Below, one piece after another: positions 35,277 through 51,135 of a stretch of DNA of 64,000 nucleotides. The notes under the pieces are model-generated. The model was not told the DNA's origin and made no database searches. It saw only the letters and a program-made list of their open reading frames with translations. The stretch comes from Paraspadella gotoi (lineage: Eukaryota > Chaetognatha), in the NCBI GenBank assembly GCA_051294375.1, contig CM119269.1:3522690-3586689 (forward strand). The letters are read 5' to 3'. Made by a program: the position numbers and the translations under genes. Each line of letters opens with the position of its first letter. The stretch's first letter is position 1.

Positions 35277-36624
35277 ACAGCTTCAAGCAAATAGAAAAAG
35301 AAGAGAGAGAGAGGACCACCACATACGGCGATTCGGTTAAGATTCGACCCGCCTTCAAGATTTGGGACCGCAGCGGGATTTTTTTCCCCCCCCCCTAGCC
35401 CTTCCCGCTTTGTTTCGCCACGGCGGGTCTCCCGACTTTTAAAGTCGGAAGCCGCCCGCCCTAGGAAACCCCCCTCCACTCAATGACTTCGCTTTACAGC
35501 GCGCCACTCTGCTTTTCAGTCAGCACTGCAACGCAAAAATTCACCCCCGGTTTTCACATCTTCCTCATTTTTCCCTGTAGGTCGTCGAAGTACAGCCCCC
35601 CCCGGCTTCTTCCGTCTAGAAACGAAAGGACCACGCCGCTCACTCCTGGGCCACCCCGTCAAGTCTGATAAAAACAGAGGAAGACTTCCGATGGTACCAC
35701 TTCCGATTATTGTCAGATGGCCCCCGATTCGGCAAGGGGGAAGGATTGGAAGGGATTTTATTATTCTCTTAGCGGGGTGGGCAAGAAGAGTGGCATTGGC
35801 AGAGAGAGAGAGATGAGAGAGTGGAGAGGAGAGTGAGAGAGAGAGAAAGAGATGATGAAAGAGAGAGACAATATCAACAGTCAGCCAGGCAGAAGAAGGG
35901 CACGCAGTAAGAGACAAAGAAAACAAAAGACAGACCTCGGATCCGAAAGATAATTAGTACGGCACCACAGGCGCCAGGGTGATGAGAATAATACTTGGCT
36001 AGGTGCGGGTGGTTGTCTCGTGCGTTGTCGAGTCGTGTTCAAGGGGGGGGAACGAGGTCGGCCAGCTGGGACTGGTTGGAAGAAGATGCGCAGGCTGGAT
36101 TTTTTTTTTGATTGGTTTTGATTGATTCCGGTTATAGAATTTCGACGGGATGCCGTCCAGATATGGAGAATGTTTGGAACGATAACAGAACCGGAGAAAA
36201 ATAAAAGAATTTTAGATTATGTTTGATGTAGAAAGAACAATTTTAAACCACTAAGTACGAAAGGAAGAAAAAGTTGAACAAACGAGTTAACAAGTTTTTC
36301 ACGAAATGAGCGAAGTTTAAAACTAAATTGGAAATCAGGAGACGAAAAGAAAATAGCGAAGGCGGAGTGAATCAACAAAGAAGGAGGCAGTGAGAAGGGG
36401 CAGGGACGAAGATGGAAAAAAAAAAGGAAATGAAGGTTCCAAAAGAAAAGAGAAGAAGTGATAAAAAGAGAAGTGAGAGTGAGAGAACAAAGAAGGAATT
36501 GTCGGTTGCGGCGGAAGCGAAGTTTCCGAGACGAAAAAAAAAGAGAGAAAATCGCGGAAGGCGAAGTTCACGAGTTTCAGGGTTTTCACACGATTTCGTG
36601 TCCCGAAAGATTTTTAAAATCACA

Positions 36625-36706
<82 letters not shown>

Positions 36707-38186
36707 TCTGTTCTCTTCACCCCTCTCTCCGCTTCCTATGTCAAGGCAGCTGTTTTGTGTCCACTTCTCATCTTTGCTAAGTTGGCCTGTCTCACCGTTT
36801 TCTTTCTCGGCCCACTTGTTTTGAGACTTCGCTCTCTGTTTTATAACTCTCTCCATTAAATAGAATCGATTATATCGCTGATATATATTTAAATGGCCTC
36901 GGATAAATATTTTAGGTTACCATCTCGATTTCATCTGGTTAAAATAAAATGTTAGTTTTAATTCTCCTCTATTAGCGGCCAGACATTTGCTTATTTTGAG
37001 TCAAAGTTTGACTAGGGTTTGTTGAGACGACGACGAAAGTCGCGGGAGGGTGTCAGAAACTGTGTCGGATATAATAGAAGGCCACTGAAAAATTAAAAAC
37101 AATTCATTTACCGTAAGTTTAATTAATATTATAACTCTTTCTCTCTGGAATGTTTAATGACGATCCTTTCTTCTGACCGAAAATCGTTCGAAAATTACAA
37201 ATAGTAGGGAAAAAGTAGGATAACGAAAATTTGTGAGAAAATAAATTGGGGACAACGTCATCGCAGGATTACAGAAACGAGTGAATCTTCATCCTTTCAA
37301 AAAATAAAAAAATAAAACTTTTTCTGTAATTTCAGAATCACTGTTTCTGAATCGGATTAAAACGGGAGTTTGAAAAGACGTTTCCGACAGTTTTTTTTTT
37401 TTTTTTTTTTTTTAATCCGTAGTAATAATCTAATTAATCTTTAATGCGTCCTTAAGCTTTTCTCCCTCTTTTCTTCCAGAGCCTGCCACCCACTCCGCAT
37501 GGTTTTTTTTTTTCCGGACTAACGGTCTCCGATAAAAGATGTTAACTATTTTTTCGCGGGAGGAAAAATTAGTGCTGATTAGAAATGGGGCGCTCGTCGA
37601 TGGGTTGCGATAAAATGAAACGCAAGAAATTACGAGATCGAAAAGTCGAAGTCTTGATTTGATTGTTCTTACTTTCACGACCGCTGCTTGCGGTTCGCTA
37701 CGGGACAGGGCAGGCGCATGATTGATTTTCTATTAAAACTTCTAATTTTCATATGTTTCTGATAAATGTTCATTATTATTAAAATGCAAGCTTTTTTTGT
37801 TGTATCGTAAAAGTCCACAAATGGGCGCTCAGCATAGGATCTATTAGAGTAAGTGGATATTTTAGTAAAAAAAAAACTCTTTTAATATTAATATTATTAA
37901 AAAAAGATTCGGCAACAAACAGAGTCGGTTTTATTTCCCCTTCCCCCTCGCTTCTCTCGTTTCATAAATTAGGGTGAATATTTTGGGTTCGCGGCGAATA
38001 ACCAGTTAATGGAGAAAACCGTTACGAAAACGAGAACAATTTTTTGGACAGCGATGAGAATTTTCGAATTTTTTTGGCATCTATGATGTTTGTATGGGGT
38101 TTTCCTGTCTCGGGAATTTTTTTTTACTGCTCGGGTGGCGGGAAGAGGCTGACTCAGTTTGTCCGTCTGTCTGTCTTTCCGTTTGA
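35277..38186. other. gene-free stretch with GA and CT tracts
   Basis: GA tract at 35803-35870, purine-rich sequence at 36390-36560, a (CT)n microsatellite at 36628-36704 and a 27-base poly-T at 37390-37415. Remaining sequence is AT-rich with no recognisable gene. Confidence 0.5.
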
Positions 38187-38403
38187 NNNNNNNNNNNNNN
38201 NNNNNNNNNNNNNNNNNNNNNNNNNNNNNNNNNNNNNNNNNNNNNNNNNNNNNNNNNNNNNNNNNNNNNNNNNNNNNNNNNNNNNNNNNNNNNNNNNNNN
38301 NNNNNNNNNNNNNNNNNNNNNNNNNNNNNNNNNNNNNNNNNNNNNNNNNNNNNNNNNNNNNNNNNNNNNNNNNNNNNNNNNNNNNNNNNNNNNNNNNNNN
38401 NNN
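38187..38403. other. assembly gap
   Basis: A run of 217 N, preceded by a CTGTCTGTC tract. Confidence 0.98.
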
Positions 38404-38856
38404 GCAACCCCATAATCTTACCCGATCGTTCGCCCCCTCCCCTTAAAAATCGCCCCGAACTAAAGGATTTATGCCCGGAGTTGAAGGGTCTTTCTCTCTC
38501 TCTCGCTTTCGCTCTCTCTCTCTCGCGCTCGCTCGCTCTCTATCTTTCTCTCTCTCTCTCTCTCTCGTTAAAATTTCTGACATGATCCTTGTCGATCGTT
38601 TCGCTGTTGGCAATTAGAATTTATTAATTTTTTAGATATTGTAATCCTAATTCTAATCGTGGTATAAAAAAAAGGCTTTCATTAGTAATATATATATATA
38701 TATTATATAGGTTGTTTCAATTTCATAGAAATAATTTACATTTTTGGACTCACGAAAGTCTTGGTTAAACATCGTCAGGTTGACCTTGAGTCAAATGACC
38801 GAACAGATCTTTCATCGTTCCTCATTTACAAATCATCGTCTTTTACTTTTGAAGAA

Positions 38857-38919
<63 letters not shown>

Positions 38920-39351
38920 CATTTTTATTTAAAATTTAACTTTTGAATGTTTGAATATTTTTAATTGTAAAATTAATCTTCAACGCCAGCTTTTTATCAT
39001 CGTTTTTTCTCTGCCAGTTAAACAGTTATGGTTTGGTTCGAAACATGATTCAAATTACGAATAAAAAAATACACCGCGCGTGAAACTCCATTCGCAGTGT
39101 TTAGTTCTAGTGATTAGGACTGGTTCCTGATACATAATGTAAAAGAAAAAAAATTATAAATTGCATAAACTACCCTTTTATAAAATTAAAATGGAACCTC
39201 AACTTTCTTACAAGTTTAATTTTTGTAGACATAGTTCTCTCTCTTTCTTCTCTTTCTTCTTTCTTCTCTCTCTTCCTATGATGAGGTTTCTTGATTTCTT
39301 ATCCCATTTGTTCATCTCTGGCAGAAAGGATATTGAAGGCGGCTGGGATAA

Positions 39352-39398
<47 letters not shown>

Positions 39399-39727
39399 TA
39401 AGAAAGAAATATATATGAGAGCTTTTTTTCATGATGAAAATCAGTATAGCGTGCAAGACGAATATTTATGCATTGATGAGCGTAATATTTTATAAAAGTA
39501 ATTGTTCGTAAAAATAATTAATTTTTCTTTTTCTTTTCCCCTTTTCCGCTTCTTTCCCTTCATGCTTCGTCATTAACAGGTAAGTCGCTGCGTTAACTTT
39601 TTATTTAATTATATTGTTTTTCTTAAATTTTTTTCAATCATAAGTATCTTCTGTAATTTTTATGAGCGCCATTAAATTACTTAGAGATTCTGCGAAGATT
39701 ATCTCTTATTGTCCGTTCATAAGTCGA

Positions 39728-39779
<52 letters not shown>

Positions 39780-39979
39780 AAATAAGAATTTTTTCGAGCC
39801 TAATCGGAGGATCTTTCTGCAACAAAAATTTTGTTCAAGAGTAGATATTTTCAAGTGACTTGGGCACTTTTGTTTTAAGAAGGACCGATAAAAGAAAGCG
39901 AAGTGAGGGATGTGTCTAATCCTACAGAAAAAAAAAAGGAAGACAAAGTGACAGTACTGACAAGAAAGAATGAAGATCT

Positions 39980-40011
<32 letters not shown>

Positions 40012-40857
40012 TCTACTCTCTCTCTCTCTCTCTCTCCGAATCTCTCCTCTCTCTCTCTCTGCCTCTCTGAAACGACGAAAAGAAAAGGAGAAATTTATTA
40101 CAAAAACTAGGAAGAGAAGGAAAGAATAATTCATTAAGGCTAATAGACAGAGAAAGTAAAACTGCGACGACAACTAATATCGAAAAAAGAAAAACAAACA
40201 ATACAGCCGCGGAAGGGGAGACCCAATTTTTTCTTGCTCATTGTTTTTTTAATCATTTTTTTAACTTCCTAAGATAAAACCGAGATATTATACCTTCCGC
40301 TCGTCTAAACTGACAAGCAGACGTCCTGCAGCTGTAGGTTCCTGTTATCGCTATGTTATATCATATGTGCCTTTTAAAGAGTTTGCCTTTGGAGAGATTA
40401 TATTATCGAGATGTCTCTTCGCTCTCATCCGTTCTCTGCCTCATCTCTCGTCTCCCGCTCCCACTCTTCTCATCTTCCTCTTCTCCTCTCTCTCATTGTT
40501 TAAACGTCCTAAGTTTTATAACGATTAAACCTCGCCCCCGCGGTCTGCCACGCCAAAGATATCACGAGTCGACCATCCCCGCTACCTCTTTCATTGTTCA
40601 AGCACATGGACTCCCCATGAATTCTTGATCCTCTTTTCATTTTTCGTTTCCACCCGCGACACCATGACCCTTTCTTTCTTTCTTTCTTCTCGCTGGTTCC
40701 GTCAACGGGCGGAAAGAACCAATCAAAATTCGATTTGGAGAACGGGGCCGACCAATGGAAAGACGCGTTCTTCTTTCTCTCCCTTTCGTGAAAATTTACA
40801 GAGTTGCCAATTAAATAAAATTGAAAAGGCCAGTTTTTTTTTTAGCGAAGAATTGGG

Positions 40858-40913
<56 letters not shown>

Positions 40914-41330
40914 CCATCTATATTAATTCTTAACAAAACCTTTCTTCATAAAACGACTTTTTTTTGTGTTGACCTTTTCGTTTTTTTTCTCAACAAACAG
41001 TCAACAATAAAGGTCGACTTTTTCTTTTCTTTTTTCTTTTTTTAAAATATTTTTTCGACGTACTCCTTCTCCCTTACTCCGTCTCATATAGAGGCGGCTT
41101 CGCGCCAAAAAAACAAAAAAAATTCTCGCTCCTTATCTTTATTATTTGGCATCAGCGTTTGTTTTGATCTCAACTTTTCCCTGTTCGAACTCAGATTCAA
41201 CAGCAAACGACCAAAATTCTTTGTTTTACTGCAATCAAGTTTTCATAGCTCAGTTTTCGCGACGGGTATTTTTATCCTAACATTCGTTCTTTAGCTTTCC
41301 TCTGTCGGCATCGTTGTCGTCCCAACGTCT
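38404..41330. other. dinucleotide-repeat-rich, gene-free stretch
   Basis: CT tracts at 38493-38566, 38862-38915, 39979-40072 and 40860-40914; GA tracts at 39354-39397 and 39729-39780; a TA run at 38690-38710. CCAAT words lie at about 40716 and 40751. No exon is supported. Confidence 0.55.
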
Positions 41331-41336
41331 TCGTTG

Positions 41337-41395
41337 GTCATCATCATCATCGTAATCATCATCATCATCATCGTCATCGTCATCATCGTCTTCAC
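41337..41395 (+). repeat. (CAT/CGT)n trinucleotide tract
   Basis: ATCATCATCATCGTAATCATC-type run with CGTCATCGT variants. Confidence 0.88.
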
Positions 41396-43899
41396 GCCCT
41401 AAAAGGCGCCGACTCTTCAATTTTATCTCTCTGGCCTCACCTTCGGAAATTCGTGAGACGAGGTCAGCAAAATCGAGGGAAAACGCGAAAGGAATCTCGA
41501 CTATTCAGTCTTTGTGACAGACAGGAATTGTCTTCGCGCCGCCTTCCAGACATCTTTGTGATATGCGTGAGTGATAGTAAAGTCGCGAGACGTCTGGAAT
41601 TTATCGTCAGTTTTATTTGTTTCGATTCAAAAGTTTTTATTGGACAATAGTAACGAGTTTAGAGTTTGCGTACATCGAAAAATGTCTTGATATCCGGTAC
41701 CAAAAAAAATTCCCCCAAAAAATCTTTTTTTTACTTTCTTATCTTTTACGATGTCTATTTTTTTCTTTCTTATACTCACTCTCCTTTTATTTCTCAATCT
41801 TTTTTTATCTCTCCTTATATTTCTCCTTCTCTTTCTTTTGCTCATTCTCCTTCTCTTCATTCTTTTCTTCTTCTTTCCTCTCTCACCTACTTTCACCTTT
41901 TAATAATTTTCCTCGTAAAATGGGAAATCATTTCGATTTGGTTCACTTCGACGATCGAACATCGGTTTAAGCTCTCGATCGCTCCCTCCCAACATTCCGG
42001 AGCAAGGTCTCGCCTCTCCATCTCTATCTCCCTCTCTCTCCCTCACCCTACCCAGTTACCGACTTACCCATCGAAGCGTTGACTTCGGCGGCGAATCGGT
42101 TTTCGGCGAAAATCAAAAAGGAAAATCGCGTGGAAATTGAGGAAGGGTGAAATTGCGGCGCTGAAGTCGCGAATCGGCTCGTTGGAGAATATTCCCGGAA
42201 TTTTGATATCACGAGTCGTTACAAAAATGTTAAAAATGTTTGCTATAGGTTAGGGGAAAGGTATATGAAAAAATAAATAAGTTTGCGAAAAAACAATGTA
42301 TAATTAAGGTCTTTTTTATTTTTTAATGAGCGGAATGTTTACTTTTTTACCAAAGTGGAGATAAGATGGAAGTGTTTCAAAGCAAAACATCCTTAATCCT
42401 GATGTTAAGTCAAGTTCTGTGTCGACGTCTCAAACTATTATGACGAAAGACTATATTTCTGATGATTAGCTCGTCCAGTTAAAAAATCATAATTTTACTT
42501 TTGTCCTTTTGAATTTCTTCCATTAACAACCGTTCATTTACTCAAGCGCCATCTGTCAATTATCGACGAATCATCTCTAATCATCGGTTGTCAATAATTG
42601 CCTCGCGCCGCTTCGGGACGAAGCTCTCTCCCTTTCATCGCCAAACATTTGGTGAAAAGTATTGATTCTTTCTTTCGCCGAAAGTCTTTCCTTCATCGGC
42701 TGTCTCCCAACTTCTTTCTTCCTCCATCTTCTGTCACCAATCTTCTCTCTCCATCTTCCGTCCCCCCAAAAACCTCTTCTTATAATTTTTCGATTTTCGA
42801 CCAAATCCTTGGCGAGATCCTATGGTCACGTTCCTCGCTGCTTGAGGTCAAACATCAGTCGTCTTCTACAATTTGTAATCCCTTCCTCTTTTTTTTTCCT
42901 TCGTCTTTCGCTTCCTCCGCTTCCTCCATTTTTTATCGCGTTAGTTCGATAACTGGAATTAACTGAGACGGGATTTGCAAACAAATTCTTTTTTCTGTTT
43001 TTAATTAGTTCGATGTTCTTTTGTTAATTTGGGGATTAGGTGATCCCAGACTCGTTTCGTGGCTCCCTATTTTATGATCTGATATTTTTTTTTTAAAAAA
43101 GGCTGAAACACTCTTATCTAGCGAGTATTGTTAACACTCTGAATAACTAAAACGGTCCGCATATTACATTAAACATAGAACATTGGGTTCCTATTCATAT
43201 TCCGTATTTGTACTCTTTTCCTTTCTCTGCCTTCGGTCCCCTGATCCCTCCCCGAATTCCATCGGAAACCGTTTACGCTTATTTCGCCGTTCAGATTAGT
43301 TATAGGGAGACAGAGTTGATAGGGTTGGAATGGAGAGTGGGAGCAGAGAGGAATGAAAATGAAGGGCAAAGTGAAAAAGAAAGGACCATGAAATAATATT
43401 ATAAGAACGAAATAGAGAAGTTAACGTGAGGAATGACTAAATCAGTCGAATGAAAAAGGGATAGAAATTACCGAGTGTCATTGGAAAGGAAACAGAAGTG
43501 GGGGATATAGTGTGAGTAACAGATGATTGAAAAAATCATGATACGCAATCTACGTTAAGTAACGTTAAAATTGAAGCTTTTTTTTTTTCGATTGTTCTTA
43601 CGCTAATTCCTGCTACACTTACTAATCGTGAAGCGAGTGAAAGCACGAGTGGCAATCGTAACCCAAAATAGTAAGACTCTCGCTCGCGCAAAATCATCAT
43701 CATCATCGTCGTCGTCGTCGTCCTCTCTCGCCCGAAGGATGAAAAAAGGATGAAGTCCGGATGAAATAGGATTTGTGACGTCGAAGGAAAACGCAAAATC
43801 GAAACCATATCCCTTCCGGGATCCTATTATTGCAAGGAATTATGTTTCTCTCTTGTTTTTCTTCTTTTTTTTTGCCTGAACGTTGGCTAAGTCACAAAC
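41396..43899. other. gene-free stretch
   Basis: Pyrimidine-rich at 41720-41900, otherwise mixed. ORFs of 60-120 codons here are compositional and lack matching splice sites. A (CGT)n run lies at 43705-43722. Confidence 0.45.
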
Positions 43900-44030
43900 G
43901 TCGTTTTCGTCGTCGTCGTCGTCGTCGTAGTTTGATACAAATGTAATTATGAGGTCTGGCGGAAGACGGCGGCGTCTGCGGCGGCGTCTGCGGCGGCGGC
44001 GTCTGCGGCGGCGGTGTCTGGAACGCCGAT
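43900..44030 (-). repeat. CGT run and GCGGCGTCT minisatellite
   Basis: (CGT)n at about 43904-43930 is followed at 43967-44022 by five or six units of GCGGCGTCT/GCGGCGGCGTCT. On the minus strand one frame reads Ala/Asp-rich (PDTAAADAAAADAAADAAVF), another poly-Arg. It lies 400 bp downstream, in the minus sense, of a candidate start codon, so a coding role is possible but unproven. Confidence 0.6.
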
Positions 44031-44152
44031 AAAAACAACGACGGTGAACCATAAATTGGAAAGAGAAATATTTCCGGAGCGCAACTTCGGTTCTAATGGA
44101 ATAATTGCATCCGAATGCGACATCCGAGACGGCGATTATCATTTACTCTCTC

Positions 44153-44188
<36 letters not shown>

Positions 44189-44373
44189 TCTCTCTCTACT
44201 GCTCTCTCATCTCATCTCTCTCTCATCTCTCTGCTCTGCCTTAGGTTAATTCGCTCCGCGAAAAGACGTCCTTTCCCTTACACACATTCTCCTAAACTCA
44301 CCTCCTTCTTAAGGTCACATTAATACTACGCGGTTAACGCGACCGTCACTTTCGCAAGTGCCTCTTCCGCTTT

Positions 44374-44432
44374 ACCCCCCCTTCCCCCCGCCTTCCGACG
44401 CCTTCGATGGCGCTTCCCTTCCCTTCCGCCAT
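44374..44432 (-). CDS. candidate first coding exon, unknown gene
   Basis: On the minus strand, CAAGATGGCGGAAGG gives an excellent start context at 44432-44430. The frame reads MAEGKGSAIEGVGRRGEGG and then meets GGG|GTAAAG, a possible donor. AAGATGGCGG is also a YY1-type motif often found at initiator codons. It is directly downstream of the X-box cluster. No downstream exon could be identified, so the gene is unknown. Confidence 0.3.
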
Positions 44433-44700
44433 CTTGCCAAGACGGCGCCCGCGCCATTCACCTTCGCCTAAAGGTCGACGCCGTTGCCAAGGCGACGCGA
44501 CCGGTTGCCAAGGTTGCGGCGACGTCAGAACCGGTTGCCAGGACGACGGTAACAGACGCGGGCCTCTTTTTAAATGCCATCTACGGTGCCGGCGCCAGCG
44601 GCGTTGGCTCGGAAGACGGCGCCGACGAAATGTCACGGTTGTAATCAGAATACGCGGCGCCGCTTCCGTACCGCAGCAGCCGGCGCTGCAGCTGCATTAA
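44400..44700. promoter_or_regulatory. CpG-rich promoter with X-box motifs
   Basis: A sharply bounded GC- and CpG-rich island in AT-rich surroundings. On the minus strand GTCGCC-TT-GGCAAC (44496-44483) fits the RFX X-box consensus GTNRCC-N(0-3)-RGYAAC exactly. GCAACC-TT-GGCAAC (44517-44504) fits with one mismatch, and a third GTTGCC paired with GGTAAC at wide spacing lies at 44534-44553. All share CCGTTGCCA or CCGGTTGCCA. A CRE-like GACGTCA is at 44521. Candidate starts flank it: minus ATG at 44432 and plus ATG at 44574 (MPSTVPAPAALARKTAPTKC). X-boxes close to the start are typical of ciliary genes; that link is inference. Confidence 0.5.
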
Positions 44701-47519
<2,819 letters not shown>

Positions 47520-47819
47520 TTTCTTTATTTCTTTTTACGATTAGGTCAACAGGTGTCGGGACAAGGAACGACCCTCGTTAACCCCGAAACCCGATCGATT
47601 TCTTTGATATTTTTTTTTCTACTTTCCACGTTTTCATAATCTGTGTTAGCTTTTTTTTTCTATTATAATTATTATATAATTAGTTCTTGTCTTTTGTTCT
47701 TCACCTCCTGTAAACAAGTGAAAACGTGAAAAGATTCCGGAGATGAGATGTTGAGAGTCTTGAGACGAATAAACAATAAACTGACGTCTCATCTTCTCTC
47801 CGGTCGGCGCCTTTTTTCC

Positions 47820-48723
47820 GTTAGATTCTCATCGTTCTCATCTTTCTTTAGTCGTCTTCGACGTCGTCGTAGTCATCGTCGTCGTCGTCGTCGTCGACAC
47901 TCATTGTCATCGTCTTCAATATCGTCGCGAGCGACGCCGTCGTTCTCTTCTTTTCCTTCGCCTCTCCCCTCGGCGTCATGGTCGTCATTATGATCCGAAT
48001 TCCAGAACTCGAACTCCATAAATATTCTCTCCTCTCTATCTGTCTCTCTCTCTCTGCGTCTCCCTCTCTCTCTCTCTCTCTCATCTCTCTGCTCATCTCT
48101 CTCTCTCTCTCCATCTTCTGACCTCCGGTAAAAGGGGAACGATGATGATTGTCATGATTTTTTTCCTGAAAAAAATCATCAATCAAACTGACTTATTGAT
48201 TTTGGCACCTTGCTCCTTTTTTTTCCGACGATGTTTGTACTTACCCATCCTTTCCTTGCCTCAATTTTTGGCACCTTCGTCGCTTTTGTCAACGAAACTT
48301 ACTTTTCCCTGCCTCGTCTCGTCGCCTCCAACGCAATTACTTACCCAGAAAACATTTGGGCGTCATTCGGAAATTTAATATAAAAAAATCAAGGTTTTGA
48401 ATCAAAACGAACTGGGTGGCTGAAAAAGAAAACATGGCATGATTGCGACGCAGCCATTTTTTTTTCCGACAAGTTGTAACTTCGGCGAATTTTCTCCCCA
48501 TTTTCCATCCAAATTTTCCCAACCTAGTTATTTGTTTTGACTATAATTTAACCAATAAAAGGATTTGTTTATTCTTGTCTTTCCCTGTTAACGTTGTCTA
48601 AATTTAATTCTAAACCTACATCACGTTTAGACTAATTTCGAACAATAACTGGATTCGACGACGCTGCCGCCGCTGCTGCCTCTGTCGCTGCGGCCGAATT
48701 GCTGCTTCCTGCAATCATTGGTG
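47820..48723 (+). repeat. duplicated unit, copy A (direct)
   Basis: Matches 58385-59275 in the same orientation, from TCATCTTTCTTTAGTCGTC through GAACGATGATGATTG to GCTTCCTGCAATCATTGGTG, and ends at a 25-N gap. Differences are mostly one-base insertions or deletions. The short open frames inside (for example 48142-48378) recur in the other copies with shifted frames, so they are not genes. Confidence 0.9.
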
Positions 48724-48748
48724 NNNNNNNNNNNNNNNNNNNNNNNNN
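48724..48748. other. 25-N assembly gap
   Basis: Exactly 25 N. It cuts off both duplicated copy A and the last candidate exon of the minus-strand gene. Confidence 0.98.
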
Positions 48749-49170
48749 TCGTGGTCTCAGCGCGGAGATCACAATTATCTCCTGAGGAAAAACAATGAGA
48801 GACGTTTTTGTGAGGAATGTCCTGGAAGGAGGGACATGCTTAAAACGATTTCATGATTAGAAATGGGACAACAAGGCGAAATTATTTAAACAAAATCTAT
48901 CTTACAAGTGAATAACAGAGCAAGTTCCTGCAGGCTTTCCTACAAACTCTCTCACAGTCGTATTATCAAACTGCCAGAAATAATTAGCATCTCACTTACC
49001 TTCGACGTCCCGACTGAACGTAATTCTGATTTTGGCGCGAGAAGAGAGGCAGAGATGAACGCTGAGATGAAATTAATTAAGAATCGATCTCAACGACAAA
49101 TAGAATATTAAAAACTAATAAAGATATATACAAATAGAATAATATTATTACTATTGAAACCTCGTCCAAC

Positions 49171-49279
49171 CTTGAGATCCTTTGGATTTTCGGCAGTGAA
49201 GCCTTGGTGAAGGAACTTCTCAAACCATCCTTTCTTCTCTGCGGCTTCTCTTCTCTTGCGCGCTGAGTCCTGGTTGGGC
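49171..49279 (-). CDS. exon encoding basic helical segment
   Basis: Acceptor CCATTTTTTAG. Reads PNQDSARKRREAAEKKGWFE and then KFLHQGFTAENPKDLK, a charged, probably helical stretch. The donor is uncertain (AAG|GTTGGA, or GAG|GTTTCA 9 bp later). Confidence 0.42.
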
Positions 49280-49984
49280 CTAAAAAATGGAAACAAAAAA
49301 AACATTGGAAAAGTTAAAACTGAAACCGAAATAGAAAATGGAGAAACAAAAAGCTGGAATGGAAACTTTTTAGTGTGTGTGAATGTGGGGGGGGGGGGTG
49401 AGAAAGTAAGGAAAAGAAAACGAAAAACAATTGTTTCTCCTATTTCTAAAACTCATTCTCGGTTTTGTGAATTTTCGTTTTCAACGGAATCGATATTCGA
49501 GTTTTGCAATAACATTTAATAACGAAATTAACCGCCCTGAAAGAAAGGATTATCATATAATAACCGCTGTGACGCATAACAGAAACCGAGTCGTAACTTT
49601 TTTAATTCTTCTTTAAATCCCAAGATGCAATCTCGGCGTTCAGCGGAGCGACGCGGAGCGGTCGAGACGCAAGAAAAAAACTAGTTTAGTTGAAAATAAA
49701 ATAGAATAAAATTTTAATGAATTAAACTCGGGTTTCGACTTATTATGCGAAAAAATTCCATCGGACTTCGTTTCGAGGAATAAAATTCCCAGAGAGAGAA
49801 AAAGTCGCCAAGACGGTTTTTCCGAGCGAAAGCTCTTTCCTTCGCAAATAAGTTCAAACGGCTCTCTCTTCTTTATTGCCTTCACTTTGTAATTTCACTG
49901 TTATTAGTAACTACAAAGCAGGAAAGCGAATGGTAAAATAAATCGCGAAAACCTTTCAAATAGAAAATTAAAAACGGAATATCA

Positions 49985-50120
49985 AAGTCTGCCTATGCCA
50001 TTTCCTTTATATGCCTATTGCCGGTTTCCTTTCATGCCTATGCCATTTCCTTTCATTGCCTATGCCATTTCCTATTCAATGCTATGCCATTTCCTCTCAT
50101 GCCCTATGCCCATTTCCTTC
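49985..50120 (+). repeat. TATGCCATTTCCTTTCA tandem repeat
   Basis: Five or six units of about 20-22 bp with core TATGCCATTTCCTTTCATGCC and single-base indels between units. Confidence 0.9.
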
Positions 50121-50747
50121 ATCACAGACGTTTTTTCTAATGTCGTTGTCGATGAAAATGTTTGCGTCGATGATATTTTTTTTCATTCCATTTCGTGTAC
50201 GATGAATAATTAATTTTGAAAAAATATTTTTCTGTTTCCTCGTTCTGAAAAAATGAGGATGAACATTTTATTGTGACGCACTCGTCGAACTGGTGATGTT
50301 TGAGGAATTCATAAACATTTTTTGAGGCAATAGTATTTTAATGTTGCCAATGGGGAGCTGTTTTTTTTTGGGGGGGGGACACGGATACGCAAAACTAAAA
50401 CGAAGAAAACTACAAAAGAGAAAATCGCAAAATAGTCAATTGTGTCCGTCGAATGAAGACGGAAAGAATAATTCTATACATAATTACGAATATAACACCG
50501 AGAAATGGCGATAATCAATATAATGGTATGTACGCATATGAATCATTTTTAAATAAAATACAATTGAAGCTTTAATCAGCCATCGAATAAACGAACAAAA
50601 TAGCAAGCTTACTTAAATGTGGCCAAAACCGAAACCGAACGTTTGATCCTCACAATTGCGACCCCGAAATTAATCTGAACTTCCCTCCGACTTACAACTC
50701 AACTCACATCTCCCGAAACTTTTACAAATAACTTGTATCTGACTTAC

Positions 50748-51045
50748 CCTTCCCGCCCCACACACTAAACGTCGCTGGCTTTTTCCGACGTTGGAGATCC
50801 GTTGTCGGTGGAATGTTGCGAACTGATGACGGAACAAGCAGACGAACACGAGTTGAGCGACGACATGGAATTCCGTCGACATCTTGCCCTCGAGAGACCT
50901 CTGGCGTGGCCACGGCCATGCGGTGGTTGGGTGGAGGCCAGAGGGCCATGAGACGGGGTTTCCGTGAGTAGAAGTGACTAAGCGTGGGGGTGGCCAGAGT
51001 TGTGCATGGTGGTTTTGGTGGTCGCCGCCGAGAAGGGCTGATGCG
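50748..51045 (-). CDS. exon with conflicting frames
   Basis: Acceptor CTCTTCTTAG, donor AAGG|GTAAGT. One frame is open across all 99 codons but looks unnatural (RISPSRRRPPKPPCTTLATP). A second frame, interrupted by two stops, reads like a real Ser-rich protein (RRNSMSSLNSCSSACSVISS then QHSTDNGSPTSEKASD) with the G/C-ending codons seen in the NAV exons. I favour the second frame plus indel errors. Confidence 0.4.
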
Positions 51046-51135
51046 CTAAGAAGAGAGCAATTTTTGAAAAAAATATTTTTAGGTAATTAAATAATAACAT
51101 ATTATACTATGTGCTCCTATTCAAATACAACTCAC

